A stretch of 51,126 nucleotides of DNA from Candidatus Eremiobacterota bacterium (GTDB lineage Bacteria > Vulcanimicrobiota > CADAWZ01 > Ess09-12), in contig JAVHLM010000043.1 in the NCBI GenBank assembly GCA_031082125.1, forward strand, positions 1-51,126. The letters run 5' to 3'. Numbering within the stretch: the first letter of the stretch is position 1; every line of letters begins with the position of its first letter. Positions 25,801-33,312 of the stretch are shown piece after piece. A program made the translations under genes and the position numbers. The notes beneath the pieces were generated by a model. It was not told the DNA's origin and made no database searches. It saw only the letters and a list, made by a program, of their open reading frames with translations.

Positions 25801-26640
25801 ATGGACCGGAAAAAAATGACAATTCCCATGCTTCGCGAGATGAAGGAGAAAGGGGAGAAAATCTCTTTTCTCACGGCATACGACTACCCTTTTGCCCTCC
25901 TCCAGGACAGGGCGGGCATCGACATGATCCTCGTGGGTGATTCTCTCGGGATGACAGTGCTTGGCTATAAAACGACGCTCCCCGTGACGATGGATGACAT
26001 GGTGCGCCACGCGGCGGCAGTCTCGCGGGCGGCAAAATCCGCCTTCCTGATAGGCGACATGCCTTACATGTCCTACCAGCCCAGCATAGAAGACGCCATC
26101 CGCAACGCCGGCCGCTTCATGAGCGAGTGCGGCATGGATGCCATAAAGCTCGAGGGCGGCGTCACTGTCGTTGACACCATCAAGGCCCTTGTAAAGGCCG
26201 GCATCCCCGTGATGGGCCACATCGGCATGACCCCCCAGTACGCCGCCCAGTTCGGGGGCTACAAGGTGCGGGGCAAGGACGCCGAGTCGGCCAATATGCT
26301 CTTTGAGGACGCCAAGGCCATCGAGGAAGCGGGGGCCTTTGCGGTCCTCCTTGAGTGCGTCCCCGCCAAGGTCACCGAAAAGATCACGAAAGAGCTCTCC
26401 ATTCTCACCCTCAGCATCGGCGCAGGGCCCTCATGCGACGGCCAGCTCCTCATCATGCACGACGTGATAGGCCTTTTCGAGGCATTCCAGCCCAAGTTCG
26501 TGAGGCAGTACTGCAACATATCGCCTGTTGTGGAGGAAGCATTCAGGAAATACAAGGAAGAGGTGAAATCGGGAGCCTTCCCGGCGCCGGAGCACTTCTA
26601 CCACATCAAGCAGGACGAGCTCGCCAAGGTGGGGCACTGA
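25801..26640 (+). CDS. panB: 3-methyl-2-oxobutanoate hydroxymethyltransferase (PanB)
   Basis: 279 residues. It transfers a hydroxymethyl group from 5,10-methylenetetrahydrofolate to 2-oxoisovalerate to give ketopantoate, the first committed step of pantothenate and coenzyme A synthesis, in the cytoplasm. Family blocks visible are FLTAYDYPFALLQDRAGID, GDSLGMTVLGY, TTLPVTMDDMVRHAAAVSR, KLEGG, MGHIGMTPQ and LLECVP. The start at 25801 is set by GGAGG about 7 nt upstream; in-frame codons further up overlap the previous gene. folD, which makes and uses the same folate pool, follows 106 nt downstream, so the pairing makes sense. Confidence 0.97.
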   Translation: MDRKKMTIPMLREMKEKGEKISFLTAYDYPFALLQDRAGIDMILVGDSLGMTVLGYKTTLPVTMDDMVRHAAAVSRAAKSAFLIGDMPYMSYQPSIEDAIRNAGRFMSECGMDAIKLEGGVTVVDTIKALVKAGIPVMGHIGMTPQYAAQFGGYKVRGKDAESANMLFEDAKAIEEAGAFAVLLECVPAKVTEKITKELSILTLSIGAGPSCDGQLLIMHDVIGLFEAFQPKFVRQYCNISPVVEEAFRKYKEEVKSGAFPAPEHFYHIKQDELAKVGH

Positions 26641-26746
26641 AGCGGAGAAACAGAAGCCATATGCCGGCCGGAAATGGGGCCGATGAAGGCTGCCGCGGAA
26701 GGCCGATTTTTGCCTGACGGCAGGCTGAAGGAGACGAGGAGGAACG

Positions 26747-27607
26747 ATGGCCGCAAAGCTACTTGATGGGAAAGCCATAGCGAAAGAGCTCCAGGAGGGC
26801 ATCGCCGCAGAGGTGAAACACCTTTCAGAGAGCCGCGGCATCGTGCCGGGCCTCCACGTGGTCCTCGCGGGAGAAGATCCCGCCTCGCAGGTCTATGTGA
26901 AGAACAAGCACAGGACCTGCGAGAAACTGGGTTTTTCCTCGGTGGTCCACAGCCTCCCGAAAGAGACCGGGCAGCGGGAGCTCCTGGATCTCGTGAGGCG
27001 CCTCAACGAAGACAGGGCAGTTCATGGGATACTTGTACAGCTCCCTCTCCCCTCCCCGCTTGATTCCTCTGAGATAATGATGGCGATAGATCCGCGCAAG
27101 GATGTTGACGGCTTTCATCCCGTGAACCTGGGAAGGCTTCTCATGGGAGACACCCCCTTCCCGCCCTGCACCCCCTACGGCATCATGGAGCTCCTCGGGC
27201 GCACAGGTGTTGATCTCAAGGGGAAGGAGGCCGTGGTGATAGGGCGCAGCACCATCGTGGGGAAGCCTTTGGCCCTCCTTCTCCTCCAAGGCCATGCCAC
27301 CGTCACCATATGCCACTCAAAGACAAAAAACCTTGAGGAGGTGGCGAGAAGGGCCGACATCCTTGTCGCGGCCATCGGGAAGGCCAATTTCGTCACTTCC
27401 TCATTCGTGAAGGAAGGCGCCGTCGTTATCGACGTGGGCATCAACAGGCTCGCCGACGGAAAGCTTGCCGGCGACGTGAGCTTTGAAGAGGTCCGCAAGA
27501 TTGCCTCGTGGATCACGCCCGTCCCGGGCGGTGTAGGACCTATGACCATCGCGATGCTGATGAGGAACACCCTCAGGGCAGCCCAGAGCTCTCCTGTTGC
27601 GGAATAA
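26747..27607 (+). CDS. folD: bifunctional methylenetetrahydrofolate dehydrogenase/cyclohydrolase (FolD)
   Basis: 286 residues, normal for FolD. It interconverts 5,10-methylene-, methenyl- and 10-formyl-tetrahydrofolate with NADP(H). Visible signatures: the catalytic lysine region [16 protein letters not shown], the [10 protein letters not shown] block, the cofactor loop [18 protein letters not shown] and the C-terminal [23 protein letters not shown] lies just before the ATG. It supplies one-carbon units, which connects with panB just upstream. In acetogenic anaerobes FolD also belongs to the methyl branch of the Wood-Ljungdahl pathway, but no other pathway gene is visible here. Confidence 0.97.
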   Translation: MAAKLLDGKAIAKELQEGIAAEVKHLSESRGIVPGLHVVLAGEDPASQVYVKNKHRTCEKLGFSSVVHSLPKETGQRELLDLVRRLNEDRAVHGILVQLPLPSPLDSSEIMMAIDPRKDVDGFHPVNLGRLLMGDTPFPPCTPYGIMELLGRTGVDLKGKEAVVIGRSTIVGKPLALLLLQGHATVTICHSKTKNLEEVARRADILVAAIGKANFVTSSFVKEGAVVIDVGINRLADGKLAGDVSFEEVRKIASWITPVPGGVGPMTIAMLMRNTLRAAQSSPVAE

Positions 27608-27625
27608 TGCAATTTCTGCTATAGT
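27597..27625 (+). promoter_or_regulatory. sigma70-like promoter for the PilZ-like gene
   Basis: TTGCGG at 27597-27602, overlapping the end of folD, a 17-nt spacer, and TATAGT at 27620-27625. The start codon of the next gene is at 27671. Confidence 0.45.
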
Positions 27626-27670
27626 GGTGATCGGCATCCAGAAATAATACCGGCAGAGCGACATACTCCA

Positions 27671-28423
27671 TTGCTGAAAAACATACTGGGAATATTCAAA
27701 GGCCCGAAAGCAGAGGAAGGTCCCCCTGAGAAGAAGCAGCCGGGGAAGGACCGCCTGTTCTCCCTCGAAAACTGCAGGATCACCGCCGTTATCCCCCCGC
27801 GCCAGAGAATGGTCATCCGCCACATGACCGAGAACGGGATGATTTTCAAATGCGCCCTCATGCTCGCAGAGCAGGAGGCGGTGACCTTCCAGCTCACCTA
27901 TTTCCATTTCGACGACAAAAAGCCGCCCCAGGTCCTGGAGCTGCCCATAATGATTCTGAAGAAAGGCTCCGTCGGCGAAAAGGACTTTCTCTACGAGGCT
28001 CAGTTCCTGAAGCCCCGCGACGGCGGGCTGCTGAAGTTCTTTGAGTATCTCTCGGAGCTCGAGAAGAAGCGCCAGGGGCAGATCGACCTTTCTGAGAGGA
28101 GGGACAGCCTCCGGCAGGACAGGGTGCTCTCTGTGTTTTCAAAGAACATCAAAGGTTACAAGGGCCTCACGAGGGACCTGAGCGCCAGCGGGATGATGGT
28201 CGTCTGTGACGGAGGGCTCCAGAAGGGTGAAGAGATCGATCTCTCCCTTGAGCTTGATGAATACGGCGTGGAACCTTTGAAGCTCAGAGGCGAGGTGCGG
28301 TGGGTCGTCGTGATGGAAAACGAGAAAATAAGGGCCGGCATAAGGTTTCTTGAGATATCCCGTCAGCACCGCACTATGATAGAGAACTATGTGAATGCCC
28401 TGAAGCCGAAAGAGGATGAATAG
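27671..28423 (+). CDS. PilZ-domain-like protein
   Basis: 250 residues from a TTG at 27671; no better start or ribosome-binding site is visible. The C-terminal part (about 125-245) has the PilZ pattern: a DLSASGMMV stretch like the D/N-x-S-x-x-G motif, then a GEEIDLSLEL strand and a GEVRWVVVM ... AGIRFLEIS hairpin. The N-terminal part (about 35-120) looks like the YcgR_2/PilZN-like flanking domain. The arginine-rich RxxxR signature that binds c-di-GMP is not obvious (RDSLRQDR lies near), so second-messenger binding is uncertain. An HD-GYP c-di-GMP phosphodiesterase is encoded at 42573. The 3' end nearly meets the convergent Hdr-like gene. Confidence 0.75.
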   Translation: MLKNILGIFKGPKAEEGPPEKKQPGKDRLFSLENCRITAVIPPRQRMVIRHMTENGMIFKCALMLAEQEAVTFQLTYFHFDDKKPPQVLELPIMILKKGSVGEKDFLYEAQFLKPRDGGLLKFFEYLSELEKKRQGQIDLSERRDSLRQDRVLSVFSKNIKGYKGLTRDLSASGMMVVCDGGLQKGEEIDLSLELDEYGVEPLKLRGEVRWVVVMENEKIRAGIRFLEISRQHRTMIENYVNALKPKEDE

Positions 28424-28426
28424 CCC

Positions 28427-29839
28427 CTAAAGGGCATTGTAAATGAGCTCATGAATGCCTCCCGCAGAGACCGGTGCCGAAAAGAATCCCTCTTTCTCCT
28501 GGTACCGCGGGAGCACCTCCCTGAAAGCCGTTCGGCATGTGGCACATGGTGCCGCGAGGAACGTGGCGCCTGAATCCCTCAGGGCCTCCATGCGAGGCAG
28601 CGCGCTCTTCTCCCTGAAACCTGAAAGCTCGGGCGCCAGAAGGCCTCCCCCGCCGCCGCAGCAGAATGAGCGCTCTTTTATGGTGCCTGGTGCCATCTCT
28701 ACGAAATAAGGCACGGCGCTTCTCACGAGAAACCGCACCTCTTCAAGATGCCCCGCTGCTCTCGCCATATGGCAGGGATCGTGGAGAGTGACTCTCAAGC
28801 TCTTGTTGGCGGAGCGGTCAAGCCTGAGGGCCCCCCTTTCAACAAGATCGGCAGTGAACGAGCATATTGATGAGGGGGGCTTCGTGAGCAGCTCCCCGAG
28901 AGGGCCGTTCATCGTGTCGGAATAAAGGGAAATGGCGCGGAAGCCCTCACCGCTCTCGCCTACCACGACTTCCTTCACCTCAAGCTCTCTCACGTGCCTC
29001 CATATCCTGCCGTCAATGGCCTTCATCGAGGGGTATCCCAGGAACATGCCCATATTGAGAGCGTCGCAGGCGCCGCTTGAAAGTGTCCAGGAGATGCCGG
29101 CCCGGTGGAAGACGAGGGCATAGCCCTTCATCGTGGCCCTGTGCTCGACAAGATCCCGGGCGGGAGGGATAAGAAGCACCCCGGCGCCCTTCACATCGAC
29201 AGGCATCTTTGCCTCAACGCCTTTTTCGGCTTTTATCTCGGAAGCCAGCTCCCCGGCGATGCGTGCTATATCGGCAGGCGCAAGGTTCTCGCTGTTGCCC
29301 CTCTCGAGTGTCCTCAAGGCCCTCGCGGCGATAAATGCCGACGACACGCCTGCGGCGGCAAGGCACTGGCGCACGGCAATGGTCACCTCGGAGGTGTCAA
29401 TCCCGAAGGGGCAATAGAAGGCGCAGCGGCGGCACAGGGTGCACTGATGGAAATAAGTGAAAAGGAGGCTCATGAGCCCCGGATCAGGAGCCCTGTCACG
29501 GGAGACAAAGGCCGAGACGCGGCCGGGGGACCCGAGGGCACCCCGGTAAATCCCCCTCAGCAGCTCGGCGCGGGCCACCGGCATGTTCCTGGGATCCCCT
29601 GTGCCAATGTATCCGTGGCATTTTTCGGCGCAGGCCCCGCAGCGGACACAGGCATCCATCGCGTGGCGAAGGGCTCTTGACCTGAAAAGGAGGGCTTTGA
29701 ACTCTTCTAGAAAGCATCTCACCAGGTCTCCGGCATCAAAGTGACCCAGCCCGGGCACTCCCGCTTCCGAAGGCCCGGCCAAGGCCGGCATGGCATCCTG
29801 CGATGCAAAAGGCCTGAAAGGAGGGCTGTTTTTTTTCAT
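28427..29839 (-). CDS. HdrD/DsrK-like Fe-S oxidoreductase (CCG domain)
   Basis: 470 residues. Two [4Fe-4S] motifs are visible, C64-C67-C70-C74 and C133-C136-C139-C143, followed by CCG-type domains with LHDPCHMARAAGH, RSFCCGGGGGLL and APCATCRTAF. These are the ligands of the non-cubane cluster that handles disulfides in HdrB/HdrD and the trisulfide-linked substrate in DsrK. It is cytoplasmic, held by membrane partners. It is the last gene of a seven-gene operon, overlapping the upstream cytochrome c gene by 4 nt. The inferred role is a disulfide (DsrC- or heterodisulfide-like) reductase or oxidase module connected to the quinone pool; no DsrC gene is in the window. Confidence 0.9.
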   Translation of the reverse strand: MKKNSPPFRPFASQDAMPALAGPSEAGVPGLGHFDAGDLVRCFLEEFKALLFRSRALRHAMDACVRCGACAEKCHGYIGTGDPRNMPVARAELLRGIYRGALGSPGRVSAFVSRDRAPDPGLMSLLFTYFHQCTLCRRCAFYCPFGIDTSEVTIAVRQCLAAAGVSSAFIAARALRTLERGNSENLAPADIARIAGELASEIKAEKGVEAKMPVDVKGAGVLLIPPARDLVEHRATMKGYALVFHRAGISWTLSSGACDALNMGMFLGYPSMKAIDGRIWRHVRELEVKEVVVGESGEGFRAISLYSDTMNGPLGELLTKPPSSICSFTADLVERGALRLDRSANKSLRVTLHDPCHMARAAGHLEEVRFLVRSAVPYFVEMAPGTIKERSFCCGGGGGLLAPELSGFREKSALPRMEALRDSGATFLAAPCATCRTAFREVLPRYQEKEGFFSAPVSAGGIHELIYNAL

Positions 29840-30504
29840 GGGGGCCCCTCCTCTGCCACAGGAGGCTTCTCTTCGCCGCTCCCCGCGGCGCTGTACATCG
29901 AAAGAAGCCCCGCCACGAGGAAGACCGTCACGAGAAGAAGTCCCAGCACTATGCAGGCAGTGATGGCGGCGCTTCTTCTTTCTTCCCGCATTGCCTGAAC
30001 CTTCAGATAGAGCTTCTGCACGTCAAGGCCAATCCGCGCGCTCTCCCCCAGCAGCTGATCCTCGGTAGTCAAGGGCTTCTTCATGAGGGCGCAGAATCTC
30101 CCGCTGCACTCTTCAAGGCGCGTGAGAAGGGGCGACACATCGGTATGAGAATCCTTTCCGTATTTTTCTATGATGAGCCGGGTTCTGTCAATTCCGTCAC
30201 AGGTGACGGTGAAAGACTGCCATATCTTGAAGATAGACTTCTGCACCGCGTCGGTATGCTGAGCAGTGGGGACGGGCTCCCTGTCCTCTATGAAAGGCTT
30301 CCAGTGATCCCCGACAGGATCTTTGTGGCAACGGGCGCAGGTCACGACATATCTCACCGAGCCGTCGCCAGCGGGAACGGCAACAAGGCCGGGGTTCCTT
30401 ATCTCAAGGGCCACCTCCCCGCGGCAGGGCTCACTGCGGGCTGTTCCATGTGACATTACTGCGAAAAGGACCGCCATTGCGAAAATGGCAAGGCTGCTTC
30501 TCAT
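29836..30504 (-). CDS. membrane-anchored monohaem cytochrome c
   Basis: 222 residues from the ATG at 30504. A much longer in-frame extension exists but is antisense to the previous gene; this start overlaps the petD-like stop by 4 nt (ATGA). A signal peptide (residues 1-24) exports the protein. One haem c motif CARCH is at 56-60. A hydrophobic helix near 180-203 anchors the C-terminus, so the haem faces the periplasm or exterior. Its position after Rieske, b6 and subunit IV equals that of the cytochrome c subunit in Firmicutes/heliobacterial b6c-type complexes. It probably takes electrons from the Rieske cluster. Confidence 0.85.
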   Translation of the reverse strand: MRSSLAIFAMAVLFAVMSHGTARSEPCRGEVALEIRNPGLVAVPAGDGSVRYVVTCARCHKDPVGDHWKPFIEDREPVPTAQHTDAVQKSIFKIWQSFTVTCDGIDRTRLIIEKYGKDSHTDVSPLLTRLEECSGRFCALMKKPLTTEDQLLGESARIGLDVQKLYLKVQAMREERRSAAITACIVLGLLLVTVFLVAGLLSMYSAAGSGEEKPPVAEEGPP

Positions 30505-30920
30505 GACATGCTCCCCCAGATGCCAAGTGCAATCACGGCAAGAATCACGACAAGGCCCAGTGCAAAAAAGACTTTTCTTTTCAGGATGCGCCGCTCGGGA
30601 TTCCTGTCCAGGAACGGCAGCAGAAGCACCATCAGGGCAAAGGCCATGGGAATGAGAAGGCCAAGGGGCTCTGCAAGGGCGCCGAAAACACTGCGTGGGA
30701 CAATCTTGAGGATCTGATAGACAGGAAGAAAATACCATTCCGGCTTCAGGTGGGGGGGAGTGCTCGCAGGGTTGGCAGGGTCCTCAGGATGGCCGGGGAT
30801 GAATACTACGGCGGCGATGAAAAATTGCATCACTACGATAACCGCAAGCAGATGCCTGAGGACCTCGTGAGGCCAGAACGGGTCCGTCCCCCATGGCCAG
30901 TTCTCCTTCGTATACTTCAT
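30501..30920 (-). CDS. petD: cytochrome b C-terminal domain (subunit IV type)
   Basis: 139 residues with three transmembrane helices (about 22-41, 81-101, 115-135) and the quinol-site PEWY motif at 60-63, followed by FLPVYQILKIVP. This is the separate subunit IV found in b6f-type complexes, forming the quinol oxidation site together with cytochrome b6. The gene lies 19 nt after petB and overlaps the following cytochrome c gene by 4 nt. Confidence 0.95.
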   Translation of the reverse strand: MKYTKENWPWGTDPFWPHEVLRHLLAVIVVMQFFIAAVVFIPGHPEDPANPASTPPHLKPEWYFLPVYQILKIVPRSVFGALAEPLGLLIPMAFALMVLLLPFLDRNPERRILKRKVFFALGLVVILAVIALGIWGSMS

Positions 30921-30939
30921 ACCATGCTCACCCCCTCCG

Positions 30940-31620
30940 TCACAGCGGCCTTGCTATGCCTGTCTTCCGTATCATAAGAAAATGCCCTCCCATCAGGATC
31001 GCTGTCACTGCCGGGATGACCACCACATGGAGGGCAAAAAACCTCCCCAGAGTGACTGCTGAAAGAGCGCTCCCCCCCCTCATCACATCCGCCACCTGCT
31101 TCCCTATCACGGGGAGAGCCTCAGGGACCGAGGTGGCGATAGTCGTCGCCCAGTAGGAGAGCTGTGTCCAGGGAAGGAGGTACCCCGTGAAATTCATCGC
31201 GAGCACCAGGCCGAAGAGGAGGACGCCCGACACCCAGTGGAGCTCCCGCGGCGCCTTGTAAGCCTGGGTAAAGAAGACCCTCATCACATGGAGAATCATG
31301 GTGATGACCATGAAGCCCGCCCCTGTGGCATGGATCTTCCTCACAAGCCACCCGAGGGGCACCTCAGCGGTGATGATCTGCACGCTCCGGTAAGCATAGT
31401 CCGGATGGGGCACGTAGTGGGCCAGCAGAAACATTCCCGTGATGACCTGCACGGCGAAAAAAACCAGGGAGAGGCCCCCGAAGCAGCCGCTGAAGTCCAT
31501 GATGCCCCGGTAGTGAGGGACGCGCTTTTCCAGCACTTCCTCCCTGAACCACGACACGATGCCGGTGCGCTCCTCAATCCAGCCGAGGGCCTGTTCCCGC
31601 GTTATCCTGGGCAGCTTCAC
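30940..31620 (-). CDS. petB: cytochrome b6
   Basis: 226 residues with four transmembrane helices. The haem b ligands are His97, His111, His198 and His213. The second pair is 15 residues apart, the b6-type spacing (14 in bc1 complexes). Cys46 in GCFGG corresponds to the cysteine that covalently holds the extra haem ci in b6f-type complexes. The protein carries electrons from quinol across the membrane. Its ATG overlaps the Rieske stop by 4 nt. Confidence 0.97.
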   Translation of the reverse strand: MKLPRITREQALGWIEERTGIVSWFREEVLEKRVPHYRGIMDFSGCFGGLSLVFFAVQVITGMFLLAHYVPHPDYAYRSVQIITAEVPLGWLVRKIHATGAGFMVITMILHVMRVFFTQAYKAPRELHWVSGVLLFGLVLAMNFTGYLLPWTQLSYWATTIATSVPEALPVIGKQVADVMRGGSALSAVTLGRFFALHVVVIPAVTAILMGGHFLMIRKTGIARPL

Positions 31621-32156
31621 GAGCTCTTCCTCCCGATTATGATCTCATCGCCTCTCTCCTCGAAGGGGATTTTCTCAAGGGGGAGGGGCGCCGGCCCGGC
31701 GATCACCCTGCCGTGGGAATCAAAAACGCCGTCGTGGCAGGGGCAATAGAAGACATAAGGGTCGGTGACGGCAGCGGGGGCGCCCTTTGCCGCCCCTCTC
31801 GGCACCCATTTCACGAGGCATCCCAGGTGGGTGCAGACAGCGGAAAAGACGGTGACAGCGCCTGCCTCATCCCTTACCACAAGAAGGGGCGTGCTTCCGT
31901 ACATTACCTCATGCGCCCGGCCCGGGGCAAGCGCCCCTTTCTTTACCACGACATCCTTCACGGCGGCCTCCTGCCCCGGAGGCGAAAAAAAACGCACGAT
32001 GCCATAGATGGAGAGGCCTGCGAAGAAGGTGCCGAAGCTCCCGAGGAGGGCCGCAAGAAAAGAGCGCCTGGCGAAGAAGGTGTCAAGCCCTCCGCCGCCT
32101 TCCATTGCCTGCCTCATGAATTCTCCGGGAGAGCGCTCCGCATTATTTTCGCTCAC
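31617..32156 (-). CDS. Rieske [2Fe-2S] protein with twin-arginine anchor
   Basis: 179 residues from a GTG at 32156 that overlaps the upstream stop codon by 4 nt (GTGA); a GGGGGG run precedes it. Residues 30-50 form a twin-arginine signal anchor (ARRSFLAALLG). The cluster motifs are Cys108-His110-(Gly)-Cys113 in CTHLGC and Cys138-Pro-Cys140-His141. Ligands are Cys108, His110, Cys138 and His141; Cys113 and Cys140 would form the stabilising disulfide. It takes one electron from quinol at the outer face. Longer in-frame extensions upstream are antisense to the cytochrome c gene. Confidence 0.95.
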   Translation of the reverse strand: MSENNAERSPGEFMRQAMEGGGGLDTFFARRSFLAALLGSFGTFFAGLSIYGIVRFFSPPGQEAAVKDVVVKKGALAPGRAHEVMYGSTPLLVVRDEAGAVTVFSAVCTHLGCLVKWVPRGAAKGAPAAVTDPYVFYCPCHDGVFDSHGRVIAGPAPLPLEKIPFEERGDEIIIGRKSS

Positions 32157-32521
32157 TTCACCATCCCCCCTCCCGACATCTGTGCCTGATGGCCGTATAT
32201 ATGCTTCACGCCCAGATAGCCATGGCACCTGTTGCAGTGGTTTCTCACCGTGTGGCACCGAAGGCACACCCGCTCACTGAAATCACCGCTGGCAAGAGCT
32301 TCCTGATGGTAATACTTCCATTTTTCCTGGGGATTGTGGGAGAGGGGCGCAAGGTCCCTTTCCTTTTCCACGGTGAGACCGTATGGTCCCTTGCCATTGT
32401 GGGCCGGCATGGGCACCGCCTCGGGACCCCACCCTAAAGCCATGCCTGCGGCAGCGGAGAGAAAGCAGAGCAGGGCCGCGATGGCCAGCGCATTTCTGAA
32501 CTTCCGGTCATATCCCTTCAT
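32153..32521 (-). CDS. small diheme cytochrome c (DsrJ/NapC-like position)
   Basis: 122 residues. A hydrophobic segment (about 11-32) is a signal peptide or anchor. Two haem c motifs stand close together, CLRCH and CNRCH (residues about 86-99). It sits between the DsrM-like and Rieske genes, overlapping each by 4 nt. In Dsr complexes the corresponding DsrJ is a triheme protein; only two CxxCH motifs are present here. It probably links the NarI/DsrM-like cytochrome b to the Rieske side, or to an external partner. Confidence 0.82.
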   Translation of the reverse strand: MKGYDRKFRNALAIAALLCFLSAAAGMALGWGPEAVPMPAHNGKGPYGLTVEKERDLAPLSHNPQEKWKYYHQEALASGDFSERVCLRCHTVRNHCNRCHGYLGVKHIYGHQAQMSGGGMVK

Positions 32522-33249
32522 CGCTGCTCCTCACTGTTCCAGGGATTTTTATGCCTCTTCCCTGCACCCGCCTGGGTGAGTGGCGGCGAGAAGAAGAGAG
32601 CGGCGCCGTGCAGAAGCTTGCCGAAGGGCACATAGGCCGCAAGGGCGCAGACAAGGAGGTAATGGACTGTGAAAATCACCGTGGGAAATATGATGTTATG
32701 GTCAAAGGAAGGTGCACGCAGACTGAGCAGGCTCTGCAGGAAGAACTTCACTGCGAGAAGATCTGTCTGGAAGCAATATTTCATCAGAATGCCCGTGAGA
32801 GCGATTGCTGCAAGATAAAGCAGGACCAGGTAATCCTCAGGGGTGGAGAGGTACGCAAGGGGTGCCCTGGAGCAGCGCCTTGCAAGGAGATAGAGAAGGG
32901 AGGCAATGAAAATGCATGCGGGCACGATGCCTGCTGACTGGAGGGCAACGAGCCACTGCGGTACTGGAGGCGGCCAGAGATAGCGGAGATGCTTGACCAG
33001 GATGAGAAGGAGCGAGTAGTGAAAGGCGAGGGAGGCAACCCAGAGGGCCTTGTTCTCCCTGAGAAGGCTCCTGAAAACAAGAGCTTCTCCAAGGACACGG
33101 AACACTGCGCTCACAGGGCCGCGGGGAACAGGCCAGAGCGGTATCCTGAGAGGCGCAGGCGTGGAAAGCCAGAGCACCGTTCGGTAGAGAAGCCCGAAGA
33201 CCAGGAGCACAAAAGCGCCATAGCTGCAGAGCATCAACGATGGTATCAA
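32518..33249 (-). CDS. NarI/DsrM-like membrane cytochrome b
   Basis: 243 residues with about six hydrophobic helices. The architecture and several histidines in helices (FHYSLLLILVKHLRYLW, FTVHYLLVC) fit the NarI/DsrM/HmcE family, which holds two b haems and exchanges electrons between quinone and a CCG-domain partner (DsrK-like, encoded at the operon end). The start is a TTG at 33249, selected by GGGAGGT about 6 nt upstream; an internal ATG follows at residue 6. It is the first gene of the operon. The hppA terminator at 33270 lies just upstream, so the promoter must overlap the hppA end or rely on readthrough. Confidence 0.85.
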   Translation of the reverse strand: MIPSLMLCSYGAFVLLVFGLLYRTVLWLSTPAPLRIPLWPVPRGPVSAVFRVLGEALVFRSLLRENKALWVASLAFHYSLLLILVKHLRYLWPPPVPQWLVALQSAGIVPACIFIASLLYLLARRCSRAPLAYLSTPEDYLVLLYLAAIALTGILMKYCFQTDLLAVKFFLQSLLSLRAPSFDHNIIFPTVIFTVHYLLVCALAAYVPFGKLLHGAALFFSPPLTQAGAGKRHKNPWNSEEQR

Positions 33250-33269
33250 GGCTTTACCTCCCGTACAGC

Positions 33270-33297
33270 AAAAGGGGGAAGGCTCTCACCTTCCCCC
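33270..33297 (-). terminator. rho-independent terminator after hppA
   Basis: On the minus strand GGGGGAAGG, a 6-nt loop, and CCTTCCCCC are followed by TTTT. It lies 16 nt beyond the hppA stop and separates hppA from the cytochrome/Hdr-like operon. Confidence 0.8.
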
Positions 33298-33312
33298 CGG
33301 TTCTCACATTCC

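Noticed and set aside
29836-30738. Longer version of the cytochrome c gene starting at 30738
   Set aside because: The extra 78 residues are antisense-like and run over petD; the signal peptide and 4-nt overlap fix the start at 30504.
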